Of a stretch of 13,753 bases of DNA, positions 1 through 6,839 are shown piece by piece (position 1 is the stretch's first letter; every line of letters starts with the position of its first letter). Position numbers and translations under genes: made by a program. The stretch is from Candidatus Omnitrophota bacterium (lineage in GTDB: Bacteria; Omnitrophota; Gorgyraeia; Gorgyraeales; Gorgyraeaceae). The notes below the pieces were generated by a model. It saw only the letters and a list, made by a program, of their open reading frames with translations. It searched no databases and was not told the origin of the DNA. The stretch spans positions 1 through 13,753 of the forward strand of contig JAHIEN010000079.1 in the NCBI GenBank assembly GCA_018901615.1, in the 5' to 3' direction.

Positions 1-92
1 AATCCTACCTTACCCTCTGTCTGGGCAAGAGACATGCCCGACATAGAAAGTAGAAATATACCTATTAAGATAACTGATAAGAATTTCTTCAT
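1..92 (-). CDS. 5' fragment of a secreted OmpH/Skp-like periplasmic chaperone
   Basis: Only the first 30 codons are inside the window; the gene continues past the left edge. It starts with ATG at 92, preceded by GGAG five bases upstream. The N-terminus is a clear signal peptide: two lysines (MKKFL), a hydrophobic stretch, and a likely cleavage site after S-L-A at residue 23. The mature part begins QTEGKVG followed by F or L, which resembles the 'KxGxVD' start of OmpH/Skp proteins. It lies 59 bp downstream of bamA, and skp directly follows bamA in many diderms. Skp proteins hold unfolded outer-membrane proteins in the periplasm and deliver them to the BAM machinery. The secreted status is read from the sequence. 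The Skp assignment is an inference from about seven mature residues plus position. Confidence 0.65.
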   Translation of the reverse strand, partial: MKKFLSVILIGIFLLSMSGMSLAQTEGKVG

Positions 93-129
93 GTATTCTC
101 CACAATAACATGGCGTTTAGCGTGTTTTT

Positions 130-151
130 CGCTATGCGCTTTGCGCTATGC
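130..151 (-). repeat. Short GC-rich direct repeat between bamA and skp
   Basis: On the minus strand the 8-mer GCATAGCG occurs twice (151-144 and 137-130). Between the copies GCGC-AAA-GCGC can form a 4-bp hairpin, and a run of five A follows. It sits in the 59-bp gap just after the bamA stop. It could influence mRNA processing or stability; it has no U-run and is not a convincing terminator. Confidence 0.4.
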
Positions 152-2485
152 TCAAAACCCCCTACTCATGCTGAAATGGAATCTTGGTTTATCTTCCTGC
201 CAGTAATCCGCATTGACAGGGAATCCCAAGTCGAGCTTTACAGGGCCTATAGGCGTTTTTATTCTAACGCCTGTGCCAACACCTATTTTTATCCCCCTGT
301 TAGTAGTACCGCCTTCGGGTGAGCTATCAGGGGCAGACCATACGTTTCCAGCGTCAATAAAGAAGGCGCCTTTCATGTTCTGCACTATAGAAAATGTAAG
401 CTCGGCATTAGCCACGGCCATGGTCCCTCCGCCAACAGCGTCTCCCGAGATATCTTGAGGGCCCACGTCACGCTCTTTATACCCGCGTATTGTATAGGTG
501 CCGCCCGCGAAAAATCTTTCATAAATCGGCACCCTGTCTGAATCCCCATAAGAGGAAACAACGCCCTCTCTCAGTTTTAGCTCCAGGACAAAGGGGCCTA
601 AGGTAGAATAATGGCTGGTAGAATTAAAAAACTTCGCAAAATCCCTGTCTCCTCCTATAAAACCGCCAGCCGCTTCAATGGAGCCTGAGACCACAATACC
701 GCTTAAAGGATTAAACCTATTGTCCCTGGTATCCCTTGTCAACTGCAGGAACATACTGGATATGGTCTTCTCGCCCTCTTCATCCTTTAGGGCCTGCGAC
801 GCGTCTATAGAGAGGTCTGATATGTCCACATTTTCTAGCCTGTATACAAGGTCCCCCCTCAGGTACTCGCTGAATTCCTTGCCGAATCGAATAGCAGCGC
901 CCTGCCTCGTTTCATCATACGCATAGCCTGTTGAGCCGCTCCTGTTTCTCTCTGAGGCGTAAAGATCAAACCCGAAAGATAACGGATGATCAAATATCCA
1001 GGGCTCTGTCCAACTCAAGAGATAGTTTTTCCTGACGCTGCCAAATTCTGCCCTGAGTTTAAGATCCTGGCCATCGCCTGTAAACGTCGGAAAATTAAAG
1101 AGATCAAAGTTACGCTGCTCGATTTCCACAAATCCTATGAGCCTGTCTATGGAACTGAACCCCCCTCCAAAACTGAATTCCCCTGTCTTTGATTCTTTTA
1201 CCTCAACTACCATATCTTTTTTATCCGGCTGAGATGTGTCTTCCACGTCAAATGTGATATCTTCGAAAAAGCCCAGGTTATAAAGCCTTTCTTTGCTCCT
1301 CTTTAATTTTCCTCCGTCATACTTCTCGCCCGGGTATATTCTTAATTCCCTTCTTATCACGACATCCTTTGTCTTGGTGTTTCCTTTTATATCAATCTTA
1401 TTGACATAACAGACCTCGCCCTCTGATATCGTGTAGGTAATGTCCACGCGGTCCGTCTCCAGATTCAAGACAGTATCTGGTTTTACCTTTGCCATAATAT
1501 AGCCCTTGTCAAAATAATGTTCCTGTACGCTCGCCACATCCTGGTGCAGCGCGAATTCCGTAAAGGTATCGCCCGGCCTCATCTTTAGCATGGATTTTAA
1601 TTCTTCTGCTGGAAAGATTGTATTATTTACCATCCTTACGTCGCCTGCTATATACTTTCTGCCTTCTTCAATTCTTATGACCAGTTCCATCCATTTTTTT
1701 CTATTTTTTCCTTTGGTTACGGCTTCGTAACTCACTTCCGCGTCAAGAAAACCTTCCTGTTTATAAAAATGTGTTACGCGTTCCATATCATCTTCTATGA
1801 CATCCTGCTTGTAAACGCCTGATCTGAAAAAACCTGACGGCCTTGACTTGATCACTTTGGTAAGGCGTCTATCGCTGAACGCTGTGTTCCCAAGTACGGT
1901 AATTTTGCGGACAACAGCCCTGGCCCCTTCATCGATAATAAATACAGCTATGGCCGCATTGGTCTCTTCGTCAAGATCTATCCTGTAGCTGACCTTGACC
2001 CATGGATAACCGGCCCTCTTATACAAATCTTCTATTGCCTCTGTATCTTTCTTGAGGCTCCTCTCGTCAGAAAATTCGTTCAGCTTGGACTTGACCAGAG
2101 CGGAAAGCTTTTTTTCTCTATACACCTTGTTGCCTGTAAATTTAATTACCGCCAAAGGCGGTTTTTCTGTCACCACAAAGACCACGCCTACTTCGCCTGA
2201 GTCCGTTTCCTCTATGGAAACGCTCACATCGCTGAAAAAGCCCATCAGATACAGCCTCTTGACATCTTCATTGACAACCTTTTCCAGAAATTCATTCCCT
2301 CTTTTGCTTTTTAATTTTGAAAGTATCGTAGCGGAGGAGACAGTCTTGTTGTTTCTCACGTCAACATATTTAATTAGCTTTTTGGAGGGCTCTTCCTGCG
2401 CCAGGACTCTCGGGGAAACTGCAAAAGAGAAAGCAAGAAAGAACATTATAAGGAAAAAATTTAAACTCTTTATTATATGTTTCAT
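152..2485 (-). CDS. bamA: Outer-membrane protein assembly factor BamA (Omp85 family)
   Basis: The 777-residue product is the central pore of the machinery that folds beta-barrel proteins into the outer membrane. A signal peptide with a long hydrophobic core ends near V-L-A (27-29). Five POTRA domains follow at about 36-108, 110-188, 190-273, 277-356 and 358-430. The C-terminal half (about 434-777) is a 16-strand-type barrel. Loop 6 carries the family (V/I)RG(F/Y) motif as I666-R-G-Y669. The barrel ends in F777, matching the usual C-terminal beta-signal phenylalanine. Length is close to that of proteobacterial BamA (about 800). No Shine-Dalgarno precedes the ATG, but a strong promoter ends 12 bp upstream, so this gene probably has its own nearly leaderless transcript. 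It is followed by a Skp-like chaperone. The family assignment is secure. Confidence 0.97.
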   Translation of the reverse strand: MKHIIKSLNFFLIMFFLAFSFAVSPRVLAQEEPSKKLIKYVDVRNNKTVSSATILSKLKSKRGNEFLEKVVNEDVKRLYLMGFFSDVSVSIEETDSGEVGVVFVVTEKPPLAVIKFTGNKVYREKKLSALVKSKLNEFSDERSLKKDTEAIEDLYKRAGYPWVKVSYRIDLDEETNAAIAVFIIDEGARAVVRKITVLGNTAFSDRRLTKVIKSRPSGFFRSGVYKQDVIEDDMERVTHFYKQEGFLDAEVSYEAVTKGKNRKKWMELVIRIEEGRKYIAGDVRMVNNTIFPAEELKSMLKMRPGDTFTEFALHQDVASVQEHYFDKGYIMAKVKPDTVLNLETDRVDITYTISEGEVCYVNKIDIKGNTKTKDVVIRRELRIYPGEKYDGGKLKRSKERLYNLGFFEDITFDVEDTSQPDKKDMVVEVKESKTGEFSFGGGFSSIDRLIGFVEIEQRNFDLFNFPTFTGDGQDLKLRAEFGSVRKNYLLSWTEPWIFDHPLSFGFDLYASERNRSGSTGYAYDETRQGAAIRFGKEFSEYLRGDLVYRLENVDISDLSIDASQALKDEEGEKTISSMFLQLTRDTRDNRFNPLSGIVVSGSIEAAGGFIGGDRDFAKFFNSTSHYSTLGPFVLELKLREGVVSSYGDSDRVPIYERFFAGGTYTIRGYKERDVGPQDISGDAVGGGTMAVANAELTFSIVQNMKGAFFIDAGNVWSAPDSSPEGGTTNRGIKIGVGTGVRIKTPIGPVKLDLGFPVNADYWQEDKPRFHFSMSRGF

Positions 2486-2497
2486 AATATTATTAAG

Positions 2498-2526
2498 AAT
2501 ATAGCATATATAGAATTATATGTCAA
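2498..2526 (-). promoter_or_regulatory. Near-consensus sigma70-type promoter for bamA
   Basis: In the 45-bp dnaB-bamA gap the minus strand reads TTGACA (2526-2521), a 17-bp spacer, then TATATT (2503-2498). TGC directly before the -10 box fits the extended -10 TGn motif. The -35 matches 6/6 and the -10 matches 5/6. The last base of the -10 is 12 bp from the bamA ATG, so a start 7 bp beyond it (near 2491) leaves about a 6-base leader. This is the only such promoter I found in an intergenic gap of the window. Confidence 0.75.
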
Positions 2527-2530
2527 TCCT

Positions 2531-3889
2531 TCATTCTATTGCCTCTTCGCCAACCATGGCGAAATTTTCAAACCTCGCGTAATCCCTTATAAATGTCAGC
2601 TTCACGGAGCCGACAGGGCCGTTTCGCTGTTTGGCTATTATGACTTCGGCTATGCCTCTATTTTCTTCAGTAGGGTTATAATACTCCTCTCTCAAGAGAA
2701 GGCCGACAAGATCAGCGTCCTGTTCAATGGCGCCTGATTCCCTTAAATCAGAAAGCTGGGGCCTGTGGTCCTGACGCGACTCTACAGCCCTTGAAAGCTG
2801 ACTCACTGCTATTAAAGGAACACTTAGTTCTCTGGCCAATGCCTTTAATGAGCGCGATATCTCTGATATCTCCTGTTGTCTGTTCTCTGCCCCGCGCATG
2901 CCTTGCATTAACTGGAGATAATCGACTATGATAAGTTTTATATTTTGTTGCGATTTCAGCCGTCTCGCTTTTGCCCTCAGCTCCAGGACAGAAAGACTCG
3001 CCGTGTCATCTATGAAAATAGGCGCCTCTGAAAGCTTTCCAGCGGCGTTAGTAAGTCTGGGCCAATCTGTCTGCGACAAGAAACCTGTCCTTACGTTGTG
3101 CGCGTTCACCCGGGCATGCGAACAGAGCATCCTCTGGACAAGCTGCTCCTTTGACATCTCAAGACTGAATATTACAAGCGGGATCTTTTCGTGCACTCCT
3201 ATATGTTCTGCGATAGAGGCCACAAAAGCGCTTTTCCCCATCGATGGCCTTCCGGCAAATACTATCAGGTCTGAGGGGTGCAGCCCGGCGCTTATGCTGT
3301 CAAAATCAGTAAACCCTGTAGGCAGGCCTGTAACATGCGCCTTCTTCTGATACAGGCTGTCTATGGTCTCTATGCTGTCTTTTATAACCTCCTTGATAGG
3401 GGCAAAGTTTGAGTCTACTTTTTTAGATGCGATCTCGAATATCAGCCTCTCTGCTTTGTCAAGGATCTTATCGACATCACCGTGTAAATCATAGCTGTCT
3501 GTAATGATGTTGGTGGCTGTCGAGATAAGATTTCTCAAGACGCTTTTTTCTTTTACAATAAGGGCGTAATGTTTTATATTGGCTGCTGTGGGCACTACTG
3601 TCGTGAGGCCGGTGATGTATGTAACTCCTCCTACCTTGTCCATGTCTCCTGTCTTTTTCAGCTCTTCGATAAGAGTGACTATGTCAACGGCCTTGTTGTC
3701 ACTGTAGAGCTTCAGGATACTGTCGAATATGTTCTTGTTTGCATCATTGTAAAAACAATGGCTGTCAAGAAGCTCTATAGCGTCGGCAATGGCATTCTCC
3801 TCTATCAGCATAGAGCCCAGGACTGCCATCTCAGCCTCAAGATTTTGAGGCGGCATCTTTTCGAGGTTCATATTTAGACTATCTGCCAT
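2531..3889 (-). CDS. dnaB: Replicative DNA helicase DnaB
   Basis: The 452-residue product is the hexameric 5'-3' helicase that unwinds DNA at the replication fork and recruits primase. The N-terminal collar domain (about 12-115) begins with the typical P-P-Q-N-L-E-A-E. A linker leads to the RecA-like motor from about 185. Walker A is G213-R-P-S-M-G-K219-S, the catalytic glutamate is E244 in S-L-E-M-S, Walker B is I-I-V-D323-Y-L-Q, and a DNA-binding segment S-Q-L-S-R-A-V-E follows near 363-370. K420-Q-R422-N-G fits the arginine-finger region. Length is normal (E. coli 471) and there is no intein. ATG at 3889 has AAGGAG four bases upstream. It follows rplI by 35 bp, as in many bacterial rpsF-ssb-rpsR-rplI-dnaB clusters. 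Confidence 0.97.
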   Translation of the reverse strand: MADSLNMNLEKMPPQNLEAEMAVLGSMLIEENAIADAIELLDSHCFYNDANKNIFDSILKLYSDNKAVDIVTLIEELKKTGDMDKVGGVTYITGLTTVVPTAANIKHYALIVKEKSVLRNLISTATNIITDSYDLHGDVDKILDKAERLIFEIASKKVDSNFAPIKEVIKDSIETIDSLYQKKAHVTGLPTGFTDFDSISAGLHPSDLIVFAGRPSMGKSAFVASIAEHIGVHEKIPLVIFSLEMSKEQLVQRMLCSHARVNAHNVRTGFLSQTDWPRLTNAAGKLSEAPIFIDDTASLSVLELRAKARRLKSQQNIKLIIVDYLQLMQGMRGAENRQQEISEISRSLKALARELSVPLIAVSQLSRAVESRQDHRPQLSDLRESGAIEQDADLVGLLLREEYYNPTEENRGIAEVIIAKQRNGPVGSVKLTFIRDYARFENFAMVGEEAIE

Positions 3890-3906
3890 AGCTCTCCTTA
3901 TTAATC

Positions 3907-3926
3907 AATCGCGGAAACACGCGATT
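3907..3926 (-). other. Hairpin over the rplI stop codon, in the rplI-dnaB gap
   Basis: AATCGCG (3907-3913) and CGCGATT (3920-3926) are perfect 7-bp arms around a 6-base loop. One arm covers two bases of the rplI stop codon (3927-3925). The following minus-strand sequence is not U-rich and runs into the dnaB Shine-Dalgarno about 12 bases on. An intrinsic terminator is therefore unlikely. Attenuation of dnaB or a processing site is possible. Confidence 0.45.
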
Positions 3927-4368
3927 ATTTCTTCACCACCCACACCTTGACTTCACCGGAGACTTCGGGGTGGAGTTTTACTGTCACATTATAGACCCCG
4001 AGTTTCTTTATAGGCTCGGCCAGCACTATCTTTCTTTTGTCTATCGATATAGCCTCTTGTTCAAATGCCGAGGCAATATCCTGCGCTGTAACGCTGCCGA
4101 AAAGCTTGTCGTCATCCCCGGCCTCGACAGCAATGGTGCAGGATACCAGTGACAGCTTTTCCCTCAACCCTTCCGCTGCCTTCTTTTCTTTGGCCAGGGC
4201 GTGTTCTTTCTTTTTCTTGATTTCTTCTATGATCTTCTGGTTTGCCTCGGTAGCGGGTTTTGCCAGTTTTTTTGGAAAGAGAAAGTTCCTGGCGTAACCC
4301 GGCTTAACCTGTACTGTGTCTCCTGTTGAGCCTACTTTTTTTACATCTTCTGTCAATATGACTTTCAT
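3925..4368 (-). CDS. rplI: 50S ribosomal protein L9
   Basis: L9 is a two-domain protein of the large subunit near the L1 stalk and helps maintain reading frame. The N-terminal domain starts MKVILTEDV and has the family signature around G-Y-A-R-N-F-L-F-P (residues 24-32). A long lysine- and glutamate-rich helix (about 40-75) links to the C-terminal RNA-binding domain, which includes L-F-G-S-V-T. I place the start at ATG 4368, giving 147 residues. An in-frame ATG at 4374 directly abuts AAGGAG with no spacer, whereas 4368 lies six bases downstream of it and gives the usual M-K-V-I-L N-terminus. It lies 17 bp after rpsR, which is conserved linkage. Confidence 0.95.
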   Translation of the reverse strand: MKVILTEDVKKVGSTGDTVQVKPGYARNFLFPKKLAKPATEANQKIIEEIKKKKEHALAKEKKAAEGLREKLSLVSCTIAVEAGDDDKLFGSVTAQDIASAFEQEAISIDKRKIVLAEPIKKLGVYNVTVKLHPEVSGEVKVWVVKK

Positions 4369-4374
4369 GGTCAT

Positions 4375-4380
4375 CTCCTT
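4375..4380 (-). promoter_or_regulatory. Shine-Dalgarno that decides the rplI start
   Basis: AAGGAG lies at 4380-4375 on the minus strand. It directly touches the ATG at 4374 but is six bases from the ATG at 4368, a normal spacing. This favours 4368 as the real start. Confidence 0.7.
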
Positions 4381-4385
4381 CTATA

Positions 4386-4670
4386 TCACTCTCCCACAAA
4401 CGGTAACAGCGCTACATGCCTTGCCCTTTTTATAGCGGCCGCGACAACCCTCTGATGGCTTGCGCAATTACCTGTTATCCGGTTCGGCAGGATTTTGCCT
4501 TGTTCCGTGACAAACCTTCTGAGTTGTATCACGTCTTTATAATCTGCTGTATCTACTTTATCAGCGCAAAATTTGCAGAACTTCTTTTTGAAAAACTTAT
4601 CCTTTGCGCCTCGTTTTTTTTTCTTCAAATCCTTTTTCTTGAACGGGCTCAATCTCTCTTTTCGCATCAT
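4386..4670 (-). CDS. rpsR: 30S ribosomal protein S18
   Basis: S18 binds the platform of the small subunit as a partner of S6. The 94-residue product has a very basic N-terminus (K-K-K-D-L-K-K-K-K) and then the S18 core with D-Y-K-D, L-R-R-F, G-K-I-L-P-N-R-I-T-G and the terminal H-V-A-L-L-P-F. A C-K-F-C pair plus the cysteine in G-N-C-A-S-H-Q-R fit the cysteine-containing, potentially metal-binding type of S18. The N-terminal extension makes it longer than the E. coli protein (75). Two ATGs in tandem start the gene; the first (4670) has GGAGG eight bases upstream, just after the ssb stop. It lies between ssb and rplI. Confidence 0.96.
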   Translation of the reverse strand: MMRKERLSPFKKKDLKKKKRGAKDKFFKKKFCKFCADKVDTADYKDVIQLRRFVTEQGKILPNRITGNCASHQRVVAAAIKRARHVALLPFVGE

Positions 4671-4687
4671 TTAAATAACCTCCTCAC

Positions 4688-5101
4688 TTAAAACGGCGCT
4701 TCCTCTTCATGTTTAAATTCTGGTTCTACTGAGTGGGTGTTAAGGTCCCCTGTATCTCCGCCTGCAGTTGGACGCGGGGCTCCCAGAAACTGCACCCTCT
4801 CAGCCACAATATCTAGCGTGCTGCGCTTCTGGCCATCCTGTTCCCATGAACGGAACTGAAGCCGACCCTCTACGAACACAAGCCGGCCCTTATTCAGGTG
4901 CTGGTTGCAGCTCTCTGCCTGTTTTCCAAAGACCACCACCCTTACAAAACAAACATCGTCTTTCTTTTCGCCCTGCTGTGTCATGAATCTCCTGTTTACC
5001 GCAAGGCCAAACGTAGCAACAGGAGCCCCGCTTGGAACATAGCGAAGCTCTGGATCTCTTGTAAGATTACCCATCAGAAATACCTTATTCAAGCTTGCCA
5101 T
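4688..5101 (-). CDS. ssb: Single-stranded DNA-binding protein SSB
   Basis: SSB coats single-stranded DNA in replication, recombination and repair. The 137-residue product has an OB-fold in residues 1-110 or so: start M-A-S-L-N-K-V-F-L-M-G-N-L-T-R-D-P-E, then F-V-R-V-V-V-F-G-K-Q-A-E, then G-R-L-V-F-V-E-G-R-L. A short linker with little glycine or glutamine leads to the acidic tip E-E-E-A-P-F, the equivalent of the D-D-D-I-P-F tail that recruits partner proteins. It is shorter than E. coli SSB (178) because the linker is short. The start has AGGAGG upstream at good spacing. Its place between rpsF and rpsR is the widespread arrangement. Confidence 0.96.
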   Translation of the reverse strand: MASLNKVFLMGNLTRDPELRYVPSGAPVATFGLAVNRRFMTQQGEKKDDVCFVRVVVFGKQAESCNQHLNKGRLVFVEGRLQFRSWEQDGQKRSTLDIVAERVQFLGAPRPTAGGDTGDLNTHSVEPEFKHEEEAPF

Positions 5102-5122
5102 CCAATCCTCCTTTAAAAATGC

Positions 5123-5136
5123 TTACATCGGTGTAA
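5123..5136 (-). other. Small hairpin with CCGA loop after the rpsF stop
   Basis: TTACA and TGTAA (5123-5127 and 5132-5136) form a 5-bp stem beginning directly after the rpsF TAA. On the transcribed strand the loop reads CCGA, and GCATTTTT follows, 10-20 bases before the ssb ATG. It could be a weak attenuator that lowers read-through into ssb. The short A/U-rich stem makes this uncertain. Confidence 0.35.
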
Positions 5137-5418
5137 TTATACTTTAGTAACCAGGGACCTTAATATCGATTCGTTCAGCGTGAACACCCGCTTGATAGCG
5201 CTTATGGTGCCCGGGTCTATCTGAAAATTCACAAGATAATAGATCCCTTCTTTGTGTTTTTCTATAGGATAGGCCAGCTTGTTCCTGCCCCATTCTTTTA
5301 CCTCGTCTATTGAGCCCTTGTTCTTGGTTATGTTATCCTGTACATGCGACAGGACCTTGTCAAGATCTTCTTTGCCAAGATCAGGCTTTAAAACAAACAT
5401 GGCTTCATACTTATTCAT
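5137..5418 (-). CDS. rpsF: 30S ribosomal protein S6
   Basis: S6 is a small-subunit platform protein that pairs with S18. The 93-residue product starts M-N-K-Y-E-A-M-F-V-L-K-P and contains W-G-R-N-K-L-A-Y-P-I and G-I-Y-Y-L-V-N-F, the core of the single ferredoxin-like S6 domain. There is no long acidic tail of the E. coli kind. It overlaps the 3' end of pth by 8 bp. Its strong Shine-Dalgarno AAAGGAGG (5434-5427) lies inside pth, where it encodes the K-G-G near the end of Pth, eight bases from the ATG. This implies coupled expression with pth. ssb and rpsR follow. Confidence 0.96.
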   Translation of the reverse strand: MNKYEAMFVLKPDLGKEDLDKVLSHVQDNITKNKGSIDEVKEWGRNKLAYPIEKHKEGIYYLVNFQIDPGTISAIKRVFTLNESILRSLVTKV

Positions 5419-5995
5419 TATCCCTGCCTCCTTTAAAGTTATATCTATTCATGGCCGCGCCAACGCCTTCCTTGATCCAGCATTCACACGCTGATGTTGC
5501 GCGCTCTAAAATCTCCGGCAAAAGCTTTGCTTCTTTCTTTGTCAACCGATCAAGCACATAGGCGGAAAGATCTCCGACTGCTTCCGCGTTCATGATCCCT
5601 ACCCTGAGCCTTGAAAATTCACTGCTGGCCAGGCAGTCTATGACTGACCTTAGCCCTTTATGTCCCGCGTCAGAACCCTTGGTCCTTATCCTTATACCGC
5701 CCAGGGGCAGGGCAATATCATCCATTACCAACAACATATCTTTTAATTCTATATTAAGCCACTTTACAATCGAACGCACAGAATGGCCGGAGAGATTCAT
5801 GTATGTCTGAGGCATGGCGATATAACAACTGTCACCTTCTACAACCCCTTCTCCGGCAAGCGCCTTGAACCTGCGGCGCTGTCTCAAGCCTACCTTATGT
5901 TTCTTTGCCAGCTCTTCTATGACCATGAATCCCAGATTATGCCGCGTATCGATGTATTCTTTTCCAGGATTACCCAGGCCGATGATCAACTTCAT
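5411..5995 (-). CDS. pth: Peptidyl-tRNA hydrolase
   Basis: Pth recycles peptidyl-tRNAs that drop off the ribosome by cleaving the ester between peptide and tRNA. The 194-residue product matches the E. coli length. Key positions are visible: N9 in G-L-G-N-P-G, catalytic H19 in T-R-H-N-L-G-F, N67 in T-Y-M-N-L-S-G, and D92 in V-M-D-D. At the position of E. coli N114 (in G-G-H-N-G-L) this protein has K113 in A-G-H-K-G-L. The start at 5995 has only a weak Shine-Dalgarno, because the G-rich octamer array lies just upstream. The 3' end overlaps rpsF by 8 bp. In Bacillus subtilis the same gene (spoVC) follows ctc, as here. Confidence 0.96.
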   Translation of the reverse strand: MKLIIGLGNPGKEYIDTRHNLGFMVIEELAKKHKVGLRQRRRFKALAGEGVVEGDSCYIAMPQTYMNLSGHSVRSIVKWLNIELKDMLLVMDDIALPLGGIRIRTKGSDAGHKGLRSVIDCLASSEFSRLRVGIMNAEAVGDLSAYVLDRLTKKEAKLLPEILERATSACECWIKEGVGAAMNRYNFKGGRDNE

Positions 5996-6013
5996 TGAAC
6001 TTGACCCTGTATC

Positions 6014-6075
6014 CCCAATATCCTAATATCCCAATCTCCTGTCCCCACTCCCCTAATCACCTAATCTCCTTAATA
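6014..6075 (-). repeat. Degenerate G-rich octamer array between rplY and pth
   Basis: Most of the 86-bp rplY-pth gap is a degenerate 8-base repeat. On the plus strand, units CCCAATAT, CCTAATAT and CCCAATCT start at 6014, 6022 and 6030. CCTAATCA, CCTAATCT and CCTTAATA start at 6052, 6060 and 6068, around a diverged middle. The transcribed strand therefore carries TTAGG/TTGGG-like units with G-runs of 2-4. It is non-coding and could form a G-quadruplex in the mRNA leader of pth. Confidence 0.65.
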
Positions 6076-6081
6076 GTATTA

Positions 6082-6798
6082 TCAACCAGCTTTCTCTTCC
6101 TTCTTCTCTTCCTTGGCAGGTTTTCCCTCTTCGGTTTCCTCGCCCTCTTCCGGTTTTTCTTTCTTCTCTCTTATTACTTCTGGTTCCTGAGCGTCGCTTT
6201 CTGCTGGAGCCGCGACAATCTCCTCAATGTCTTTAGCGTGTTCCACTGTAAACACCACGGCCTCAGGGTTTTCTAAAACCTTAACCCCTTCTGACAGCAC
6301 AATATCTTTTATGTGGATAGAATCTCCTATCTTAAGGCTGGCGACGTCTACCTCTATCTTCTCAGGGATATTTGTAGGCAGGCACTCGCACTCTGCTTCC
6401 CAGAGGACATGCTGCAGGACTCCTTTATCCTGTTTTACCCCTACGGCTTCCCCTTTCGCGATGATCCTGACTTTTACCTTCAACTTTTCAGTGAGCGAGA
6501 TCTCCTGAAAATCTATGTGCAACAGGTGATCTTTGACAGGGTCCTTCTGGACATCCTTGACAATAACAGTGCGCTCTTTTTTCTTTTTTGCGCCTTCTAT
6601 ATTAAGCTTTATGATGACATTTTCACCCGCGTCGGTATGAAGGGCCTTTGCAAGGCTCCTCCTGTCTATCTTCAGACTAAGCGTTTCTTCGCCCTTTTTA
6701 TAGACAACGCCCGGCACAAGATTCTCCTCTCTTAACTTCTTCGATATCTCTTTTCCTTTTCCTTCCCTTAGGCTACTGTGTAATTCTACGAACTCCAT
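6082..6798 (-). CDS. rplY: 50S ribosomal protein L25 (long Ctc/TL5 form)
   Basis: L25 binds 5S rRNA in the large subunit; the long form is called TL5 or Ctc (a general stress protein in Bacillus). The 238-residue product has the 5S-binding domain at about 1-92 (with L-V-P-G-V-V-Y and H-I-D-F near its end). A second beta domain spans about 95-187 (with G-E-A-V-G-V-K, G-V-L and a P-E-K-I-E-V-D-V segment). A tail from about 188, almost only E, K, A and P, looks disordered. Such charged tails are common in long L25 proteins. ATG at 6798 has AAGGAT about nine bases upstream. It lies 41 bp after prs and 86 bp before pth, the order seen in many bacteria. Confidence 0.94.
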   Translation of the reverse strand: MEFVELHSSLREGKGKEISKKLREENLVPGVVYKKGEETLSLKIDRRSLAKALHTDAGENVIIKLNIEGAKKKKERTVIVKDVQKDPVKDHLLHIDFQEISLTEKLKVKVRIIAKGEAVGVKQDKGVLQHVLWEAECECLPTNIPEKIEVDVASLKIGDSIHIKDIVLSEGVKVLENPEAVVFTVEHAKDIEEIVAAPAESDAQEPEVIREKKEKPEEGEETEEGKPAKEEKKEEKAG

Positions 6799-6839
6799 AC
6801 TCTATCATCCTTTCTAACAACATTGTTATTTGTGCTTTA

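Noticed and set aside
2052..2504. 150-codon plus-strand open frame opposite the bamA 5' end
   Set aside because: It is a shadow of the bamA reading frame, and its composition reflects the complement of the POTRA coding sequence.
4351..4356. TTGACA hexamer inside rplI as a promoter
   Set aside because: It lies in coding sequence for the conserved I-L-T-E-D segment, and no -10-like box is found at suitable spacing.
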